Shown here: positions 1 through 10,204 of the stretch, one piece after another
Layout: each line of letters begins with the position of its first letter
Position numbering within the stretch: position 1 is the stretch's first letter
Assembly: GCA_020186115.1 (NCBI GenBank)
Contig: WSYJ01000060.1
Location: forward strand, 1,116,001 to 1,180,000
From: Histomonas meleagridis
Lineage: Eukaryota; Parabasalia; Tritrichomonadida; Dientamoebidae
Direction: 5' to 3'
Length of the DNA: 64,000 nucleotides
Translations under genes and position numbers: made by a program
The notes under the pieces: generated by a model
What the model was told of the DNA's origin: nothing
What the model saw: only the letters and a program-made list of their open reading frames with translations
Database searches by the model: none

Positions 1-1276
1 AAAAGAATTTGTTTTGGTATATGTATTTGATTGTGAAAATGTATTTGAATTTGTATATGTGTTTGATTGTGTGTATGTATGCGATTGAGTATATGTATTC
101 GAATTTGAATATGTATTTGATTGCGTATATGTTTTTTGAATCTGTGAGTGTATTTGTTGGAAATGGTGCACAGCCATCAATAATCGTTCCTTTAAATACA
201 CTTAATGTGCCAAATGTTGTACTTGAATATGAATCCATTGTCATAACATATTTTGCGTCAATATTAGAAAATGATGTTGCTTGAATATTTGGTTCTGTTT
301 TACCATAAAAATAAATGCATTGAAGATTGTTACATTCAGAAAATCCATTACTTTCAATACTTTCGATATTTTCACAAAGAAAAACTGTTCTTAATTTCGA
401 ACATAAATAAAATGAATAAATTCCAATAGTTATAACTGTATTTGGAATTTCAAATGTTTCAATTTCTTTCCCAATCGGATATGAGATAATTGTTATAATA
501 TTTTTATCATAAAGAATTCCATCATCATTATAATTACCAAATGCTGAATTAGATGATGAAACTTGAATATTTTGAAGTTTTGTACATGAACTAAATGGAT
601 TAGTTCCAATCGTTGTAACTGATGATGGAAGTGTGATATTAATTAATGAAATGCATCTTGAAAATGCAAAATCTTCAATAGTTTTTAATTTATCACCAAA
701 AATAACTGTTTCTAAACTTGAACAATGTTGAAATGAATTCGATCCAATCGTTATTATTGATAAAAGTGTAATGTTTCGTAATGATTGACAATATTGAAAT
801 GCTGTAACTTCAATTGTTTCTAAATTTGTACCAATGTGAATCGTTGATAATGATGTACATTCTTGAAATGCTGATTGACCAATAATTGTAACTAAATCTG
901 GAATTGTAATTTGTTTTAATGATGAACATCCTAAAAATGTAAATGAATCAATTGTTTTAATATTTTGACTAAGAATAATCGTTGTTAAATTTGAACATTT
1001 ATTGAATGCATATGTACCAATTGTTGTAACTGTGTCGCTCATTTCAACAGAAATTAATGTCTCTAAATTAGAAAATGCACTTGATGGAATTTGGTAAATA
1101 GGTGATTCGATGATAATATGTCTAATTGTATATTGTGAAACAAGTGAAAAATCTGTTGAATCTGCAATAGTCAGTGTTTGCGTATTAGAATTATATACTT
1201 CATAACTATGTTTAAAGAATATTATCAAAATAATGAAATAAAATATATTTCGATGTTCATTTCGTTTTAGAGTCAT
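1..1276 (-). CDS. BspA-like leucine-rich repeat surface protein, copy 1 (cut by window edge, one frameshift)
   Basis: The minus strand from the ATG at 1274-1276 encodes a short hydrophobic leader and then repeated LRR units of the TpLRR/BspA type (recurring pattern F..C.SL..I.L...I..IG..AF). It is almost identical to the plus-strand copy near 10449. The start was chosen because MTLKRNEH leads straight into a signal-peptide-like stretch. The LRR region is intact. At 132-137 the T run has six bases where copies 2 and 3 have five, so the Ser/Thr/Asn-rich stalk goes out of frame; the shifted frame stays open to the window edge. The family is secreted or surface-anchored and thought to aid adhesion in trichomonads. 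The C-terminal membrane span would lie outside the window. Confidence 0.85.
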   Translation of the reverse strand, partial: MTLKRNEHRNIFYFIILIIFFKHSYEVYNSNTQTLTIADSTDFSLVSQYTIRHIIIESPIYQIPSSAFSNLETLISVEMSDTVTTIGTYAFNKCSNLTTIILSQNIKTIDSFTFLGCSSLKQITIPDLVTIIGQSAFQECTSLSTIHIGTNLETIEVTAFQYCQSLRNITLLSIITIGSNSFQHCSSLETVIFGDKLKTIEDFAFSRCISLINITLPSSVTTIGTNPFSSCTKLQNIQVSSSNSAFGNYNDDGILYDKNIITIISYPIGKEIETFEIPNTVITIGIYSFYLCSKLRTVFLCENIESIESNGFSECNNLQCIYFYGKTEPNIQATSFSNIDAKYVMTMDSYSSTTFGTLSVFKGTIIDGCAPFPTNTLTDSKNIYAIKYIFKFEYIYSIAYIHTIKHIYKFKYIFTIKYIYQNKFF

Positions 1277-1490
1277 TATATTTTTTTGTTGAAAAGAAAA
1301 ACAATAAAAAATTTCAAAAATTTTTGAAATAATCTTCAAAAATAATTTCATATTTTGAAAAAGAAAAAATATAACCAATGCTATAAAACGTGAAACCAAA
1401 AAAATGAAAAGGTCAGGTTTCTTTAGAATATAATAAATTTGATATCCAATTTCGTTAAATAAATCAAAAATATTTTTAAGTTTATTTCGA
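1..1490 (-). repeat. Inverted duplication, arm 1 (partner at about 10205-11740)
   Basis: The minus strand here matches the plus strand at about 10205-11740 almost base for base through the LRR gene, and still closely through about 200 bases upstream of its ATG. The arms face each other across roughly 8.7 kb. Boundaries were set by eye and the left one is cut by the window. Confidence 0.8.
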
Positions 1491-1829
1491 AAAATACGAA
1501 CTAGTTGGGTGTGTTTATCAGTTGCTTGTTTAAAATATAGAGATTTTAATTCGTATGTAAACGGTAATATGATAAATTTCTTGGAGAAACAACACATCCA
1601 AAAGCAAGATTTGATACGGAAAACGTTAACATCTTATACAATTACCCACAAAATATTTTCAAATATTAAACGGCTAACATACAAAACTCAAATTCTTGAT
1701 CGGCACAGATTATCGTTTTATCAGTTTTTTCACAAAAATTAAACGGTTTTTCATCATCTCATAAAAATAATTACCAACAATTAAAAAAACAAATTTTATT
1801 TCGATACATAATATTCTATATAAAAATAC
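1491..1829. other. Intergenic, no gene seen
   Basis: AT-rich stretch between the BspA-like gene and the convergent-side end of the glycosyltransferase gene. The small open frame at 1509-1742 has no recognisable domain and biased composition. Confidence 0.5.
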
Positions 1830-3476
1830 TTAAATCTTTTGGTTGAAATATAATTTCATTGACTCATTAATCTGTTTGAAATATGGTTCGATTATCCTTT
1901 TGTATTCTTCAATGTCAATAATTGCGCTTTGATCTCGAATCACATCATGACATTGAGGGATTGAACACAAATTGTTCTTATTCATTATACATCTCGAGAT
2001 TGTTTTATTTGATAATTTCGTATCAAATCTCGATAAGTTAATTGATTTCGTATAATATGCAAAGTATTGTATCTTCACCATATCCGCCATTTGATGGTAC
2101 CAATTTCGACAATTATATCGATAAGGAAACAGTTCATAAATTCCTGTTGGCATTTCTTGTGTCGAAGGATTTAACCACACTCCATGTGTTAAGCCACTTC
2201 CATGCATTCCAATTAATAATGATGCATTATGTGTGAACTCAACTTGTTTTTCTTTATTCCGATTTTGAAAATCGACAATTTGTACATCGCAAAGTGGACA
2301 AAGTTCTTTCGTCGCATTTAATACGTCCTCAATATTAATTATTTTCCGTTTTAAATCATTTCCTCTTCGATGTATAATCATTATAATCGGCCTTTGAATA
2401 TTCGGCATTCGACTACCATTAACATGAATTGCATTTAACATATGTTCGCGTAAACCTTTAACACCTTCAGGATCGATTTCATAAGAACAAAGAATTGGCG
2501 TTGATTCATTTATCACTGTACGTGTTGGATCTATTACTGTTTTACGTAACCCAATATTTATATGTTCATAACATTTTGTTGATGTGGGTAAATATTCAAA
2601 TGGTAAATCAATTAAAAGCTTAATATAAAAAATTCCGATTTTCCACGAATATGTTTCATGATATTCCATTATCCGCCAACTTCGATCAATCGTACCATAT
2701 AAAGGGTTTCGACTTCCCCATTCATTAGTCGTAAGACCTGCTAAGTTAGAAGACATTGTCCAATACGTAGGAGCAACAAAATCCATAATGTTATGCCATA
2801 TCATTTGATTGTTACCAACGCGCGCTGTTAACTGTGTGGTGATGTCATCAAATGGTACATCAGGAAAACGGCGAAGGATTTTGATCTTGTCGGGATGAAT
2901 ACGTTGCTTAAGATCATCATGTGGTGGTGCTTTAGGCCCAACAATAATAAAGACATCCTCAAAAGTAACGTTGAAAGGAAATGAAAAGATTAAATTATCA
3001 TTTAATAGACAAGCCTTTCGAATACGACACCAACGAGTAGTGAATGAATCACCAACACAGAAGATTTGCGTGTATGGATAATTATTAATAAATGGTTGAT
3101 TACGAACTATAATTGTTTCAGAACTTCGGAAGATTTCGTTTTTACCTTTAAAAAGAGATACCCAATATACGGAACTGATAGGAATTATAAGTGAAAAAAT
3201 AAAGAAGCTTTGAGATATGGAGTGATTAAAATTTGTTGGGTTGGCACTAATATTAACAAACACAGATTTGAGTTGAAGGGTAATAAGGTCTGGTGAATTG
3301 GCTAAAGTTGCAGGAATTTGAAATGTGAGTAATGAAGATTGTTGATCAAAATTCATTAAAATTTCTGGAATAAGTTTTTCATGTAGATTTGAACTAATGG
3401 AAATGAAATTTAACGCTGCTATTAATATAACTAAAATTATTAAGGAATTTTTGAAAATATTCCTTTTTACCTTCAT
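1830..3476 (-). CDS. Family-61-type glycosyltransferase (type II membrane protein)
   Basis: A 548-residue protein with a short basic N-terminus and one hydrophobic span at about residues 10-29, as in a type II Golgi or ER enzyme. The lumenal part has the hallmarks of the DUF563/GT61 family: an HNIMDF segment near residue 230, then a Rossmann-like half with RRGNDLKRKI, and a GMHGSGLTHGVW motif near residue 424 that matches the family G(A/M)HG(A/S)GLTN sugar-nucleotide site. Family members transfer xylose, arabinose or GlcNAc to glycans or proteins; the donor cannot be told here. The ATG follows a TCATTC initiator-like motif. Several N-x-S/T sites fit a lumenal protein. Confidence 0.82.
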   Translation of the reverse strand: MKVKRNIFKNSLIILVILIAALNFISISSNLHEKLIPEILMNFDQQSSLLTFQIPATLANSPDLITLQLKSVFVNISANPTNFNHSISQSFFIFSLIIPISSVYWVSLFKGKNEIFRSSETIIVRNQPFINNYPYTQIFCVGDSFTTRWCRIRKACLLNDNLIFSFPFNVTFEDVFIIVGPKAPPHDDLKQRIHPDKIKILRRFPDVPFDDITTQLTARVGNNQMIWHNIMDFVAPTYWTMSSNLAGLTTNEWGSRNPLYGTIDRSWRIMEYHETYSWKIGIFYIKLLIDLPFEYLPTSTKCYEHINIGLRKTVIDPTRTVINESTPILCSYEIDPEGVKGLREHMLNAIHVNGSRMPNIQRPIIMIIHRRGNDLKRKIINIEDVLNATKELCPLCDVQIVDFQNRNKEKQVEFTHNASLLIGMHGSGLTHGVWLNPSTQEMPTGIYELFPYRYNCRNWYHQMADMVKIQYFAYYTKSINLSRFDTKLSNKTISRCIMNKNNLCSIPQCHDVIRDQSAIIDIEEYKRIIEPYFKQINESMKLYFNQKI

Positions 3477-3479
3477 AAT

Positions 3480-3485
3480 GAATGA
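3480..3485 (-). promoter_or_regulatory. Initiator-like TCATTC before the glycosyltransferase gene
   Basis: Minus-strand TCATTC a few bases upstream of the ATG. It matches the trichomonad initiator TCA(+1)Y(T/A). One short motif in AT-rich DNA is weak alone, but its position is typical. Confidence 0.45.
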
Positions 3486-3797
3486 ATTACTTTGAATATT
3501 TTGATTCCCAATCTAAGTTATTGGGACTTCATTAGAAACCGTTTAGTATTAACTAGTTTATTAAACTGTATCGTTCTCACTTTTTCGGTTATTGTACTGA
3601 AGCTCAGTTCATAACCTCGGGACAAACTTTTTCAAATTGAACTCAAAAGCATTCAAAAGTGTCCCAACCGCCTGAATGAAGTTTGAATATTATCCAACGG
3701 TTTGAATGAGAAAAAAAAATTTTTTTAATAAAAAATTTCGTTATCATTAATTAGCTTGTTCAATGGTCGAAACTTAATTTTCCTTTCTAAATATAAA

Positions 3798-4268
3798 ATG
3801 GTTTTGGCATCTGTGTCCTTTTTAACAGTTTTTGAGGTAATGGTTAATTTTAACCATGCAGAAGATCTCTGTCTTGCTGCATATGAGATTTTAGACAATA
3901 TTCCAATTAGTACTATTAATTTGCTGATAAATTCTTTTGATGCAGACTCAAATCTTGTATCAGCCTGTAAGGCGAAAGCCTTAACGGAAAAGAGAAACTT
4001 ATTTCATTATACAAAAAATCCATCGAAGATGGAAACAATTACATTTCAAAAAAAAATTGAAGAAAAGAAAGGAATTGAACGATTTGTAGTAGAATTTATT
4101 TATTATTTTAACCTATTAATGAAAGCCAATTCAAATGAAGTACATATTAAATTGTGGTATTATAATATGAGTATAAACATCTGTAATTTGTTAATTTTTT
4201 GGGTTTGTAGCCTGGATTTTAGGATCTCAATTACATTTAGATCTGGTGAAGATGATGGCCATTTATAG
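3798..4268 (+). CDS. Hypothetical protein, doubtful
   Basis: An open frame of 156 codons from the first in-frame ATG. It starts with a hydrophobic, signal-like stretch (VLASVSFLTVFEVMV) and then has a mixed, soluble-looking composition up to about residue 120. I recognise no domain. Its last third overlaps the antisense mariner remnant at 4160-4498, so the 3' end may be chance read-through. It could be a small real gene disrupted by the element, or a fortuitous frame. Confidence 0.25.
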   Translation: MVLASVSFLTVFEVMVNFNHAEDLCLAAYEILDNIPISTINLLINSFDADSNLVSACKAKALTEKRNLFHYTKNPSKMETITFQKKIEEKKGIERFVVEFIYYFNLLMKANSNEVHIKLWYYNMSINICNLLIFWVCSLDFRISITFRSGEDDGHL

Positions 4269-5048
4269 TCATCTGCAAGTAAAATAGCCCTTCCATCTAG
4301 AAATAGTTTTGTAGACTTTGCTTTGTGCGAGCTAATCCCGTTCTGCTGGAATATGTAATATTTTGGACCAAATCTGTCATTGAGTTTTTCAAATATTTGG
4401 TTTTCTGCCAGCAGTTTTTGGAACTTTTCAGCATTCAAATTTCCATCAATTTTCACTAATTTACTCTTGAAATTCTGGCCGACACAGGCCAAAATCATAA
4501 TTTTAATGGGGTGCCCCTTTTTTTAATGACACTGCTTATCAAAATCTAGTAAAGGATGAACACGAATTTTATTTCTAGAGGGTTCATAAGAAATAATTGA
4601 TTCCTCGAAAAAAAACCCAAGGTAATAAGTAGTAAAAAATTAGAGGGATCTCCTGAGCAAAACTGATTCAATATTGTTTCTGCTCGTCTGATAGTTTCTT
4701 TATATGGTTGCTAATATCTTGTCCTGAAACCAAGAAAATTGGCAATTCTACTAACAGTAGATTCAGACATTTTACAATCATATTGTTGACTGAGATATGA
4801 TATTTCTATATTTGTAATATTAGGGCTTTCAATGATATTCATAAGAACAAAGTGATATCTAAATTGAGATAATGTATCAATATTAAAATTACGTTTATCC
4901 CCATTTTTCATTATTTGTCAAATTTTTGATACTATTGATTTCGATACATTTGATATATTTGCATTTTCCCGTGTTCAAAAAGCAGCACCAGCATTGAATG
5001 CTACTTGTAATTGTTTTTGCAGATCAATTTTATTATAATTTCGCATTA
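4160..5048 (-). pseudogene. Degenerate Tc1/mariner-type transposase, element A
   Basis: Reading the minus strand from about 5048 gives a helix-turn-helix-like start (MRNYNKIDLQKQLQ), two in-frame TGA stops, then an open piece at 4711-4911 with a second HTH-like segment (MSESTVSRIANFLGF). After more breaks, 4160-4498 encodes the end of the DDE domain with YIFQQNGISSHKAKST and WPSSSPDLNVIE. The family motif around the second acidic residue is normally QDN; here it is QQN, and the first motif reads EES instead of DES. The copy is therefore dead. No terminal inverted repeats were identified. Confidence 0.8.
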
Positions 5049-5300
5049 TAATAATGTCGCCATTATTGAATTTCATCTCATCGAACTTTTTATTAAAAAT
5101 TGAACGTAGTCAATAGAATTAAAAAAAATTCGATGTTTTGTTGGTTATTTCTTTCGTATCTGCTGTCCCAGCGGTTTTGAGTCTAACTTTGCCAAAACTG
5201 AGAACGTTATTTAAACACCGATAAAAAATTCAATGCCCCAGTTATCAAAAATATTTTTGATAATTTTACAAATATATTCAATATTTGAAACTTCTTAGCA

Positions 5301-5747
5301 ATGATTTCTAAATTCCAGCAGTCAAAATGCTTGGAAATCACAAATAAACTTATTGCATGGCCAATCTGCAGTCCATTTGTACAAATGGTTGACCCTGAAA
5401 GAGATGGTTGCTCAGATTATTTCGAAATTATTAAAAATCCAATGGCATTGAGTGAAGTTAAGAAAAAACTTACAAAAAATTTATACAAATCTGTTGATGA
5501 GTGGAAAAATGATGTAAATCTTATTTGGGAAAATGTCAAAAAATATAATGGAGAAGATACATTATTTACATATATGGCAATGGAAGCTTCACTTTGGTTT
5601 AATAGCAAAATGAAAAAATTCCCAACTACAGAAGAAGAATACTTATCAAGAAAGTTGGAAAGTTTGTCACAACAATTATTAACAGTGATTTCTCATCCAC
5701 CAAAAAAACTTGATCCAAATGGAATTCTTTTTAAGTCTCTTAATTGA
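5301..5747 (+). CDS. Small bromodomain protein
   Basis: A 148-residue protein made almost wholly of one bromodomain (about residues 8-110). Visible landmarks are the ZA region (FVQMVDPERDG, SDYFEIIKNPMALSEV), the helix B segment KSVDEWKNDVNLIWENVKKYN with the conserved acetyl-lysine-binding Asn followed by GEDT, and a final helix. Bromodomains bind acetylated histone tails; a single-domain protein would act as an adaptor in a chromatin complex. It sits between two dead transposase copies and looks intact. Confidence 0.88.
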   Translation: MISKFQQSKCLEITNKLIAWPICSPFVQMVDPERDGCSDYFEIIKNPMALSEVKKKLTKNLYKSVDEWKNDVNLIWENVKKYNGEDTLFTYMAMEASLWFNSKMKKFPTTEEEYLSRKLESLSQQLLTVISHPPKKLDPNGILFKSLN

Positions 5748-6395
5748 TATCATATATGGCTACAAAATGTATTAAATGTTGTCTATTTTTTTATATTTTT
5801 TATAATCATTAGATTCAAAATGTATTTAATTGAATCAGTAACATATGAAAGTGATACCTGTTCTTTAATGTAGTTGTTTTTATATATTTATTTTATGCCA
5901 AAACTCTGTTCAATAACTAATTACCGAAAAACATTTGACATCTCAACACATAGTTTAACAAAATACGACCCATCATTTACCTTATATTTTATTTGAAACC
6001 CCCTTTCTTGATTTATATTGTGTAATTTCTTATATTTGTTCTTCAATATTTTCAGATAAAATTTTCCAGAAATCTTCCGAAAATTTATCGTTGAGCTGTG
6101 TTTTTTTAATTAAACCGTTTAAACGCTATTCAAAATTTGAATACGAATCGATTTCCAACTTTTAGCTTTTTGAACTAATTAGTCGGAATATTCCATCGTA
6201 AACACCGTTCTCTTGTATTTTAAACTAGAAACCTATTTGATATATTGAATTACACGATTAAATTTGATTAAATTTCCATACCTATTTATTTTGTACCATT
6301 CAACGTTCCCGTTGCAATGATAGGAAACATATTCGGCGTGAATATGGAAACGAGGTCTTCCAGTTTGGATTCCACTCTTCTTCAACATTGTGATG
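5748..6395. other. Intergenic, no gene seen
   Basis: AT-rich DNA between the bromodomain gene and mariner element B. A slightly less AT-rich patch lies at about 6295-6375, but I see no structure or coding pattern in it. Confidence 0.4.
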
Positions 6396-6508
6396 TTTGG
6401 TATTAAATATATATATTGAAAGGTGGAATTCTATAGTGGAAGACATTGCGGTTGAATCTCACAAAATCACTGTTTGTATAAAACAAACTAATAAACGGCA
6501 TTGGTCAA

Positions 6509-7528
6509 ATGAAAGATTTTTCAAAATCTATTCCTATTGCGCAAAGATACGCATACATCAGACACGTTTACATTACGCTGGGTGGGAATATAAACCTGAG
6601 TCAAAAAGTTTTGAATATTTCCAAAAATACAATATATAATTCATTATCAAATCTAATGCCAACGCAAAGAATTTATGAGAAAAAAATTAAAGATGTTCAT
6701 TCGGTGTACATTCACTGCAGAACAATTGAAGATCCTCATATATCTGGTGAAAAATTAGCTCATGAATTATATGAATATTTTGGATTGAAAATTTCAGGTA
6801 GAACTGTGAATAGGCATAGAAGGGAAAATGGTCTAATTTACAGACCACCAATTCGATCTGTATATATCACACCAGCTGCAGCTCAGAAAAGATATGAATT
6901 TACAAAATTTCATATTGAAAATAATACAAATTTTTTGAAAACTGTGTTTACTGATGAATCGTGGTTTATTTTGGGATGAAATAAACGCTGGGTTTGGGTT
7001 GACAAAACTCAGATAACCAATGAAGTTTTATCGAATCAAAAATCGCATTCACCAAAAATTATGATATGGGGTGGCATTGGATATCAATTTAAAACGGACT
7101 TGGTAATCATTGAAGGAACACTGAACTCAGAGAATTATATTGAACAAATAATTTTTGGTCCTAATTTAATTGAAGAAGCAGATAAAAAGTACGAGATCGG
7201 CGAATGGACACTCATGCAGGACAATGCTCGTCCTCATATCTTTAAAGAAACAATGTGCGTTTTAAATGAATTGGAGATAAATATTTTGAAAGATTGGCCT
7301 TAATATAGCCCAGACTTGAACATTATTTAAGTAGTCTGGGCAATTATGGAAACCAGAGTAGAAGCACTTCAGCCCAAAACCATTGATGATTTGGTAAAAA
7401 TTGTAAAGGATGTTTGGGAAGCCCTCCAATGGCAGACGATATTGTCATGAGTATTCCAAAGTCGCTGAGAATTGTAAATTCCACCCCATATCGAACGATT
7501 TTTAGACTTTATGGAGATCCATATTAAC
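6509..7528 (+). pseudogene. Degenerate Tc1/mariner-type transposase, element B
   Basis: Better preserved than element A. The first 156 codons hold the paired HTH region and reach the first catalytic motif VFTDESWF, directly followed by an in-frame TGA at 6977-6979. The frame then continues with KIMIWGGIGY, the second catalytic motif LMQDNARPH, and DWP-stop-YSPDLNII. The codon where the third catalytic acidic residue (Glu) belongs is TAA. A frameshift near 7423 precedes a family-typical tail (DIVMSIPKSLR). Two of three catalytic residues remain; the protein cannot be made whole. An alternative reading with stop-codon suppression is unlikely because of the frameshift. Confidence 0.88.
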
Positions 7529-8407
7529 TTTTTCAATGATTTTCAATGAAACCATTTTGATTTCAATGAGACATATTTTTTGAACTTTAGAAAGGAATGT
7601 AAAGTTGTGAAAATATATGTAAACATATTGAAAAATAGCTATTTGAAAACAAAAGGGTCCAACCGACGTGTCTCCCACTATATAATATAACACATAATTT
7701 TGTGAGAACTTGGCCATCTTTTCAATGGGGTAAATACATGTAATTCCATTGAAAATAATGTGAACGAACAAATCGAACTACTACATTATTTTCAGGCAAA
7801 TATATTTTATTCTACATCGCCTAAATATTAAAATCCAATTCAAAATTAATCACAGTCAAAGCCTACGACGAATGTATTCATTCGATAACAAAATTTTTTT
7901 TTCGAAACTTTATTTATGAATATTTATTGCAAACTATATTATCTTTTCCCATAATTTTCTCACACAAATATGACGTCTTTCTTAAAGGCGCTCAGTTTTA
8001 ACAATCTCAAGAGATTTAACATTATTTAATTATCATTTTCGAAAAAATCTGCTTTTTGCAATAATACTTTTTTCAACAATAATCATTGATTAAACTCCAA
8101 TTGGAAAACATTTTTATCAATGCCAGATAAATATTTCTATAAAGAAAAAATGATAACAAACAAAATCATTTAACTCAGGAAACACTCACAATTTCCCCAT
8201 AAAACGTTTCAATTAGTAATGAATAAATCCAAATAATATAAATAAAAAAATAATAAATTTCTCAGGAAAAACTAATAACATAAGACAAAACAAAATTTAT
8301 TTTTGTAAGTCACAACTCTTCAAACAGAATAAAAAAAATTCATAAATTAAATTTTTATAAAAAATCATTTTCTTGTTCATATACACATATAATAAATATA
8401 TAACATA
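7529..8407. other. Intergenic, no gene seen
   Basis: AT-rich, with many A and T runs. The minus open frame at 7502-7771 has no family features and overlaps the end of the transposase. The 3' end of the dynein gene follows. Confidence 0.4.
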
Positions 8408-9712
8408 TCAATTCTCGTGTGGGAATCCGATCAAATGATAACTTCCATCTGTGCATCCAACGCAGAATATTCCGCCGTCGCTTGAGAACTCTTCGCAAAC
8501 AGGCACAGCTGGTAGCGCAAATGAACTTTTTTCGCCTTCATTCATATTATACAATGTAACTTTAGCATCGCCGCGCATTCCGGCAATAACGCCATTAGCA
8601 TTTGGCACCCATTCGCAGCCAACAAATGCATCGCCATTTGTTTCGAATGTTCGAACTGATGATTCATTTGACCAGATGCAAAGTGAACAATCCATAGATG
8701 AGATTGCTAGTGCGCTTCGTGACGTCTTGGTCCCGTGTTTAAAGGATAAACCTGTGATGGGACCATCAAATGATAAAATTTTGGTCGATTGAGATCCTTT
8801 GTTAATTGAGCGTTGAAGAACTTGGCCATCTTCAAGGCCAATAAATAGCTGCGAATCACTAATACATGCTACTGTAGGTTGGATATTTGAGATGTGATCA
8901 TCAAAAATTGGTTTGGTCATTGCATCAATATCCCAACAAAAAATGGTACCGTCAGAAGCCACTGAAATAAATTGGTTTTGGACAGTTGGGAGTGTGGAAA
9001 TAACTTGGGAATAATGGCTGGGATTATAACGAGGAGTTTCAATGATTGGGGTGCCCTGTGCACGTTTATCGAATAGGAAAATTCGTCCAGAAGAACTTCC
9101 AGCGATGAGGACGTCGCTAGAGCGTGGGAGGAACTTGACTGTTGTGGGCTGGCATGAGAGCTTTAGTTGCTGGAATTTGTCTGGGGAAAATGAGGAATGA
9201 ATGTTAATTAACCCTTCTTTGGTACTTGGAACTTGTCGAAGCGAGACAGCAAATTGTTGGAAAGACCAATCAATAGAAGTGGGAAAATATCTGTTGTCTA
9301 ATGTTTTCGACCAAAATATTGAATAATTGTTTGATTTGTATATTGGTACTTGTGTGGGTTCAGAAGTTTCTTCGTAAGCGATGTCAACTATGCTTGTGGG
9401 GGACTCTTCAATTTCAATGTGAATTATGGGCTTTTCTTTGACTTCGATTTGTGGTTTTGACTCAGGTATTATGTCAACTTGAATATCTTTTGTATATTTT
9501 GGGATAACTTTTGGCTCTACTGTTATTTCTTCGTTAATGATCTCAAGAGAAAATTGTTTTTTAGAAATATCTTGATTCGTCGAATCTCCAAGAATTTTTG
9601 GTTCTGGGGAAATTGTAAGTTCTTTTATTGCATCACATTCCGCGTTCCTCTTTTTTACAATTTCTTCACGTTTTTTTTTGAGTTCTTCAAGTTGTTTTTG
9701 TAATTTCTCCAT
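8408..9712 (-). CDS. Cytoplasmic dynein intermediate chain (WD40)
   Basis: 434 residues. The N-terminus is a basic/acidic coiled coil (LQKQLEELKKKREEI) like the dynein intermediate chain segment that binds dynactin. A charged linker follows (about 30-125), then a WD40 propeller to the end. Repeats match the family in order: SSDVLIAGSSSGRIFLFDKR, FISVASDGTIFCWDID, LFIGLEDGQVLQRSINKG (compare the family EEGTVY...RHG), SSMDCSLCIWS and GIFCVGCTDGSYHLIGF. It would carry cargo and dynactin contacts for the dynein motor, in the cytoplasm or the flagellar transport system. It is shorter than animal homologues, mainly in the linker. The ATG is preceded by TCATAA. Confidence 0.85.
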   Translation of the reverse strand: MEKLQKQLEELKKKREEIVKKRNAECDAIKELTISPEPKILGDSTNQDISKKQFSLEIINEEITVEPKVIPKYTKDIQVDIIPESKPQIEVKEKPIIHIEIEESPTSIVDIAYEETSEPTQVPIYKSNNYSIFWSKTLDNRYFPTSIDWSFQQFAVSLRQVPSTKEGLINIHSSFSPDKFQQLKLSCQPTTVKFLPRSSDVLIAGSSSGRIFLFDKRAQGTPIIETPRYNPSHYSQVISTLPTVQNQFISVASDGTIFCWDIDAMTKPIFDDHISNIQPTVACISDSQLFIGLEDGQVLQRSINKGSQSTKILSFDGPITGLSFKHGTKTSRSALAISSMDCSLCIWSNESSVRTFETNGDAFVGCEWVPNANGVIAGMRGDAKVTLYNMNEGEKSSFALPAVPVCEEFSSDGGIFCVGCTDGSYHLIGFPHEN

Positions 9713-10204
9713 CTTTATGACATGTCATGTGACAATGTTGTGCTTGCAGGTATTCAATTTGTAATACAAAAATTTATATGACTTCTCTCAAATGGGACAA
9801 AATTCGTTTGATATAAAATTCTATCCAAAGTGATCATTGGTAATGAGAGATGTTTTGAAGAAATTCTAACCTATAGGTGATATAAAATACATCAATGTTC
9901 AAAATATCATCAGAAAATATTTTCAATCAGATCATATTTTCCTAAATAAAAAGTAAAATATTTTCGATTCAATTAACAATATAATTACTAATTCATATCA
10001 TATATTTCATAATGTTTCAAAGAAATTTAATTTTTTTATTCAGTTAATTCATTATTCTTTACCATTAATTATTATTTTTTCTCAAAACAAGAATTTTTTC
10101 CTGAATGTTATTTTATGTATTGTGGTTGTTGTTAATTATTATCTATTTCAAACACAAGAAAATCAAATTAAAATTAAAGTAACTGATAAATACATCCAAT
10201 TGGT
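9713..10204. other. Intergenic, divergent promoter region
   Basis: AT-rich spacer between the divergently read dynein gene and BspA-like copy 2. No coding pattern was seen apart from an initiator-like TCATAA just before the dynein ATG. Confidence 0.4.

Noticed and set aside
9-284. Plus-strand open frame rich in Met and Tyr
   Set aside because: It is the antisense shadow of the Ser/Thr/Asn stalk repeats of BspA-like copy 1.
6977-6979. TGA read as a sense codon (altered genetic code)
   Set aside because: TGA occurs inside the dead transposases and one ankyrin locus only; intact genes here end with normal stops and use TGG for Trp.
7502-7771. Minus-strand open frame beside the mariner copy
   Set aside because: No family features, overlaps the transposase end, and its composition matches AT-rich noise.
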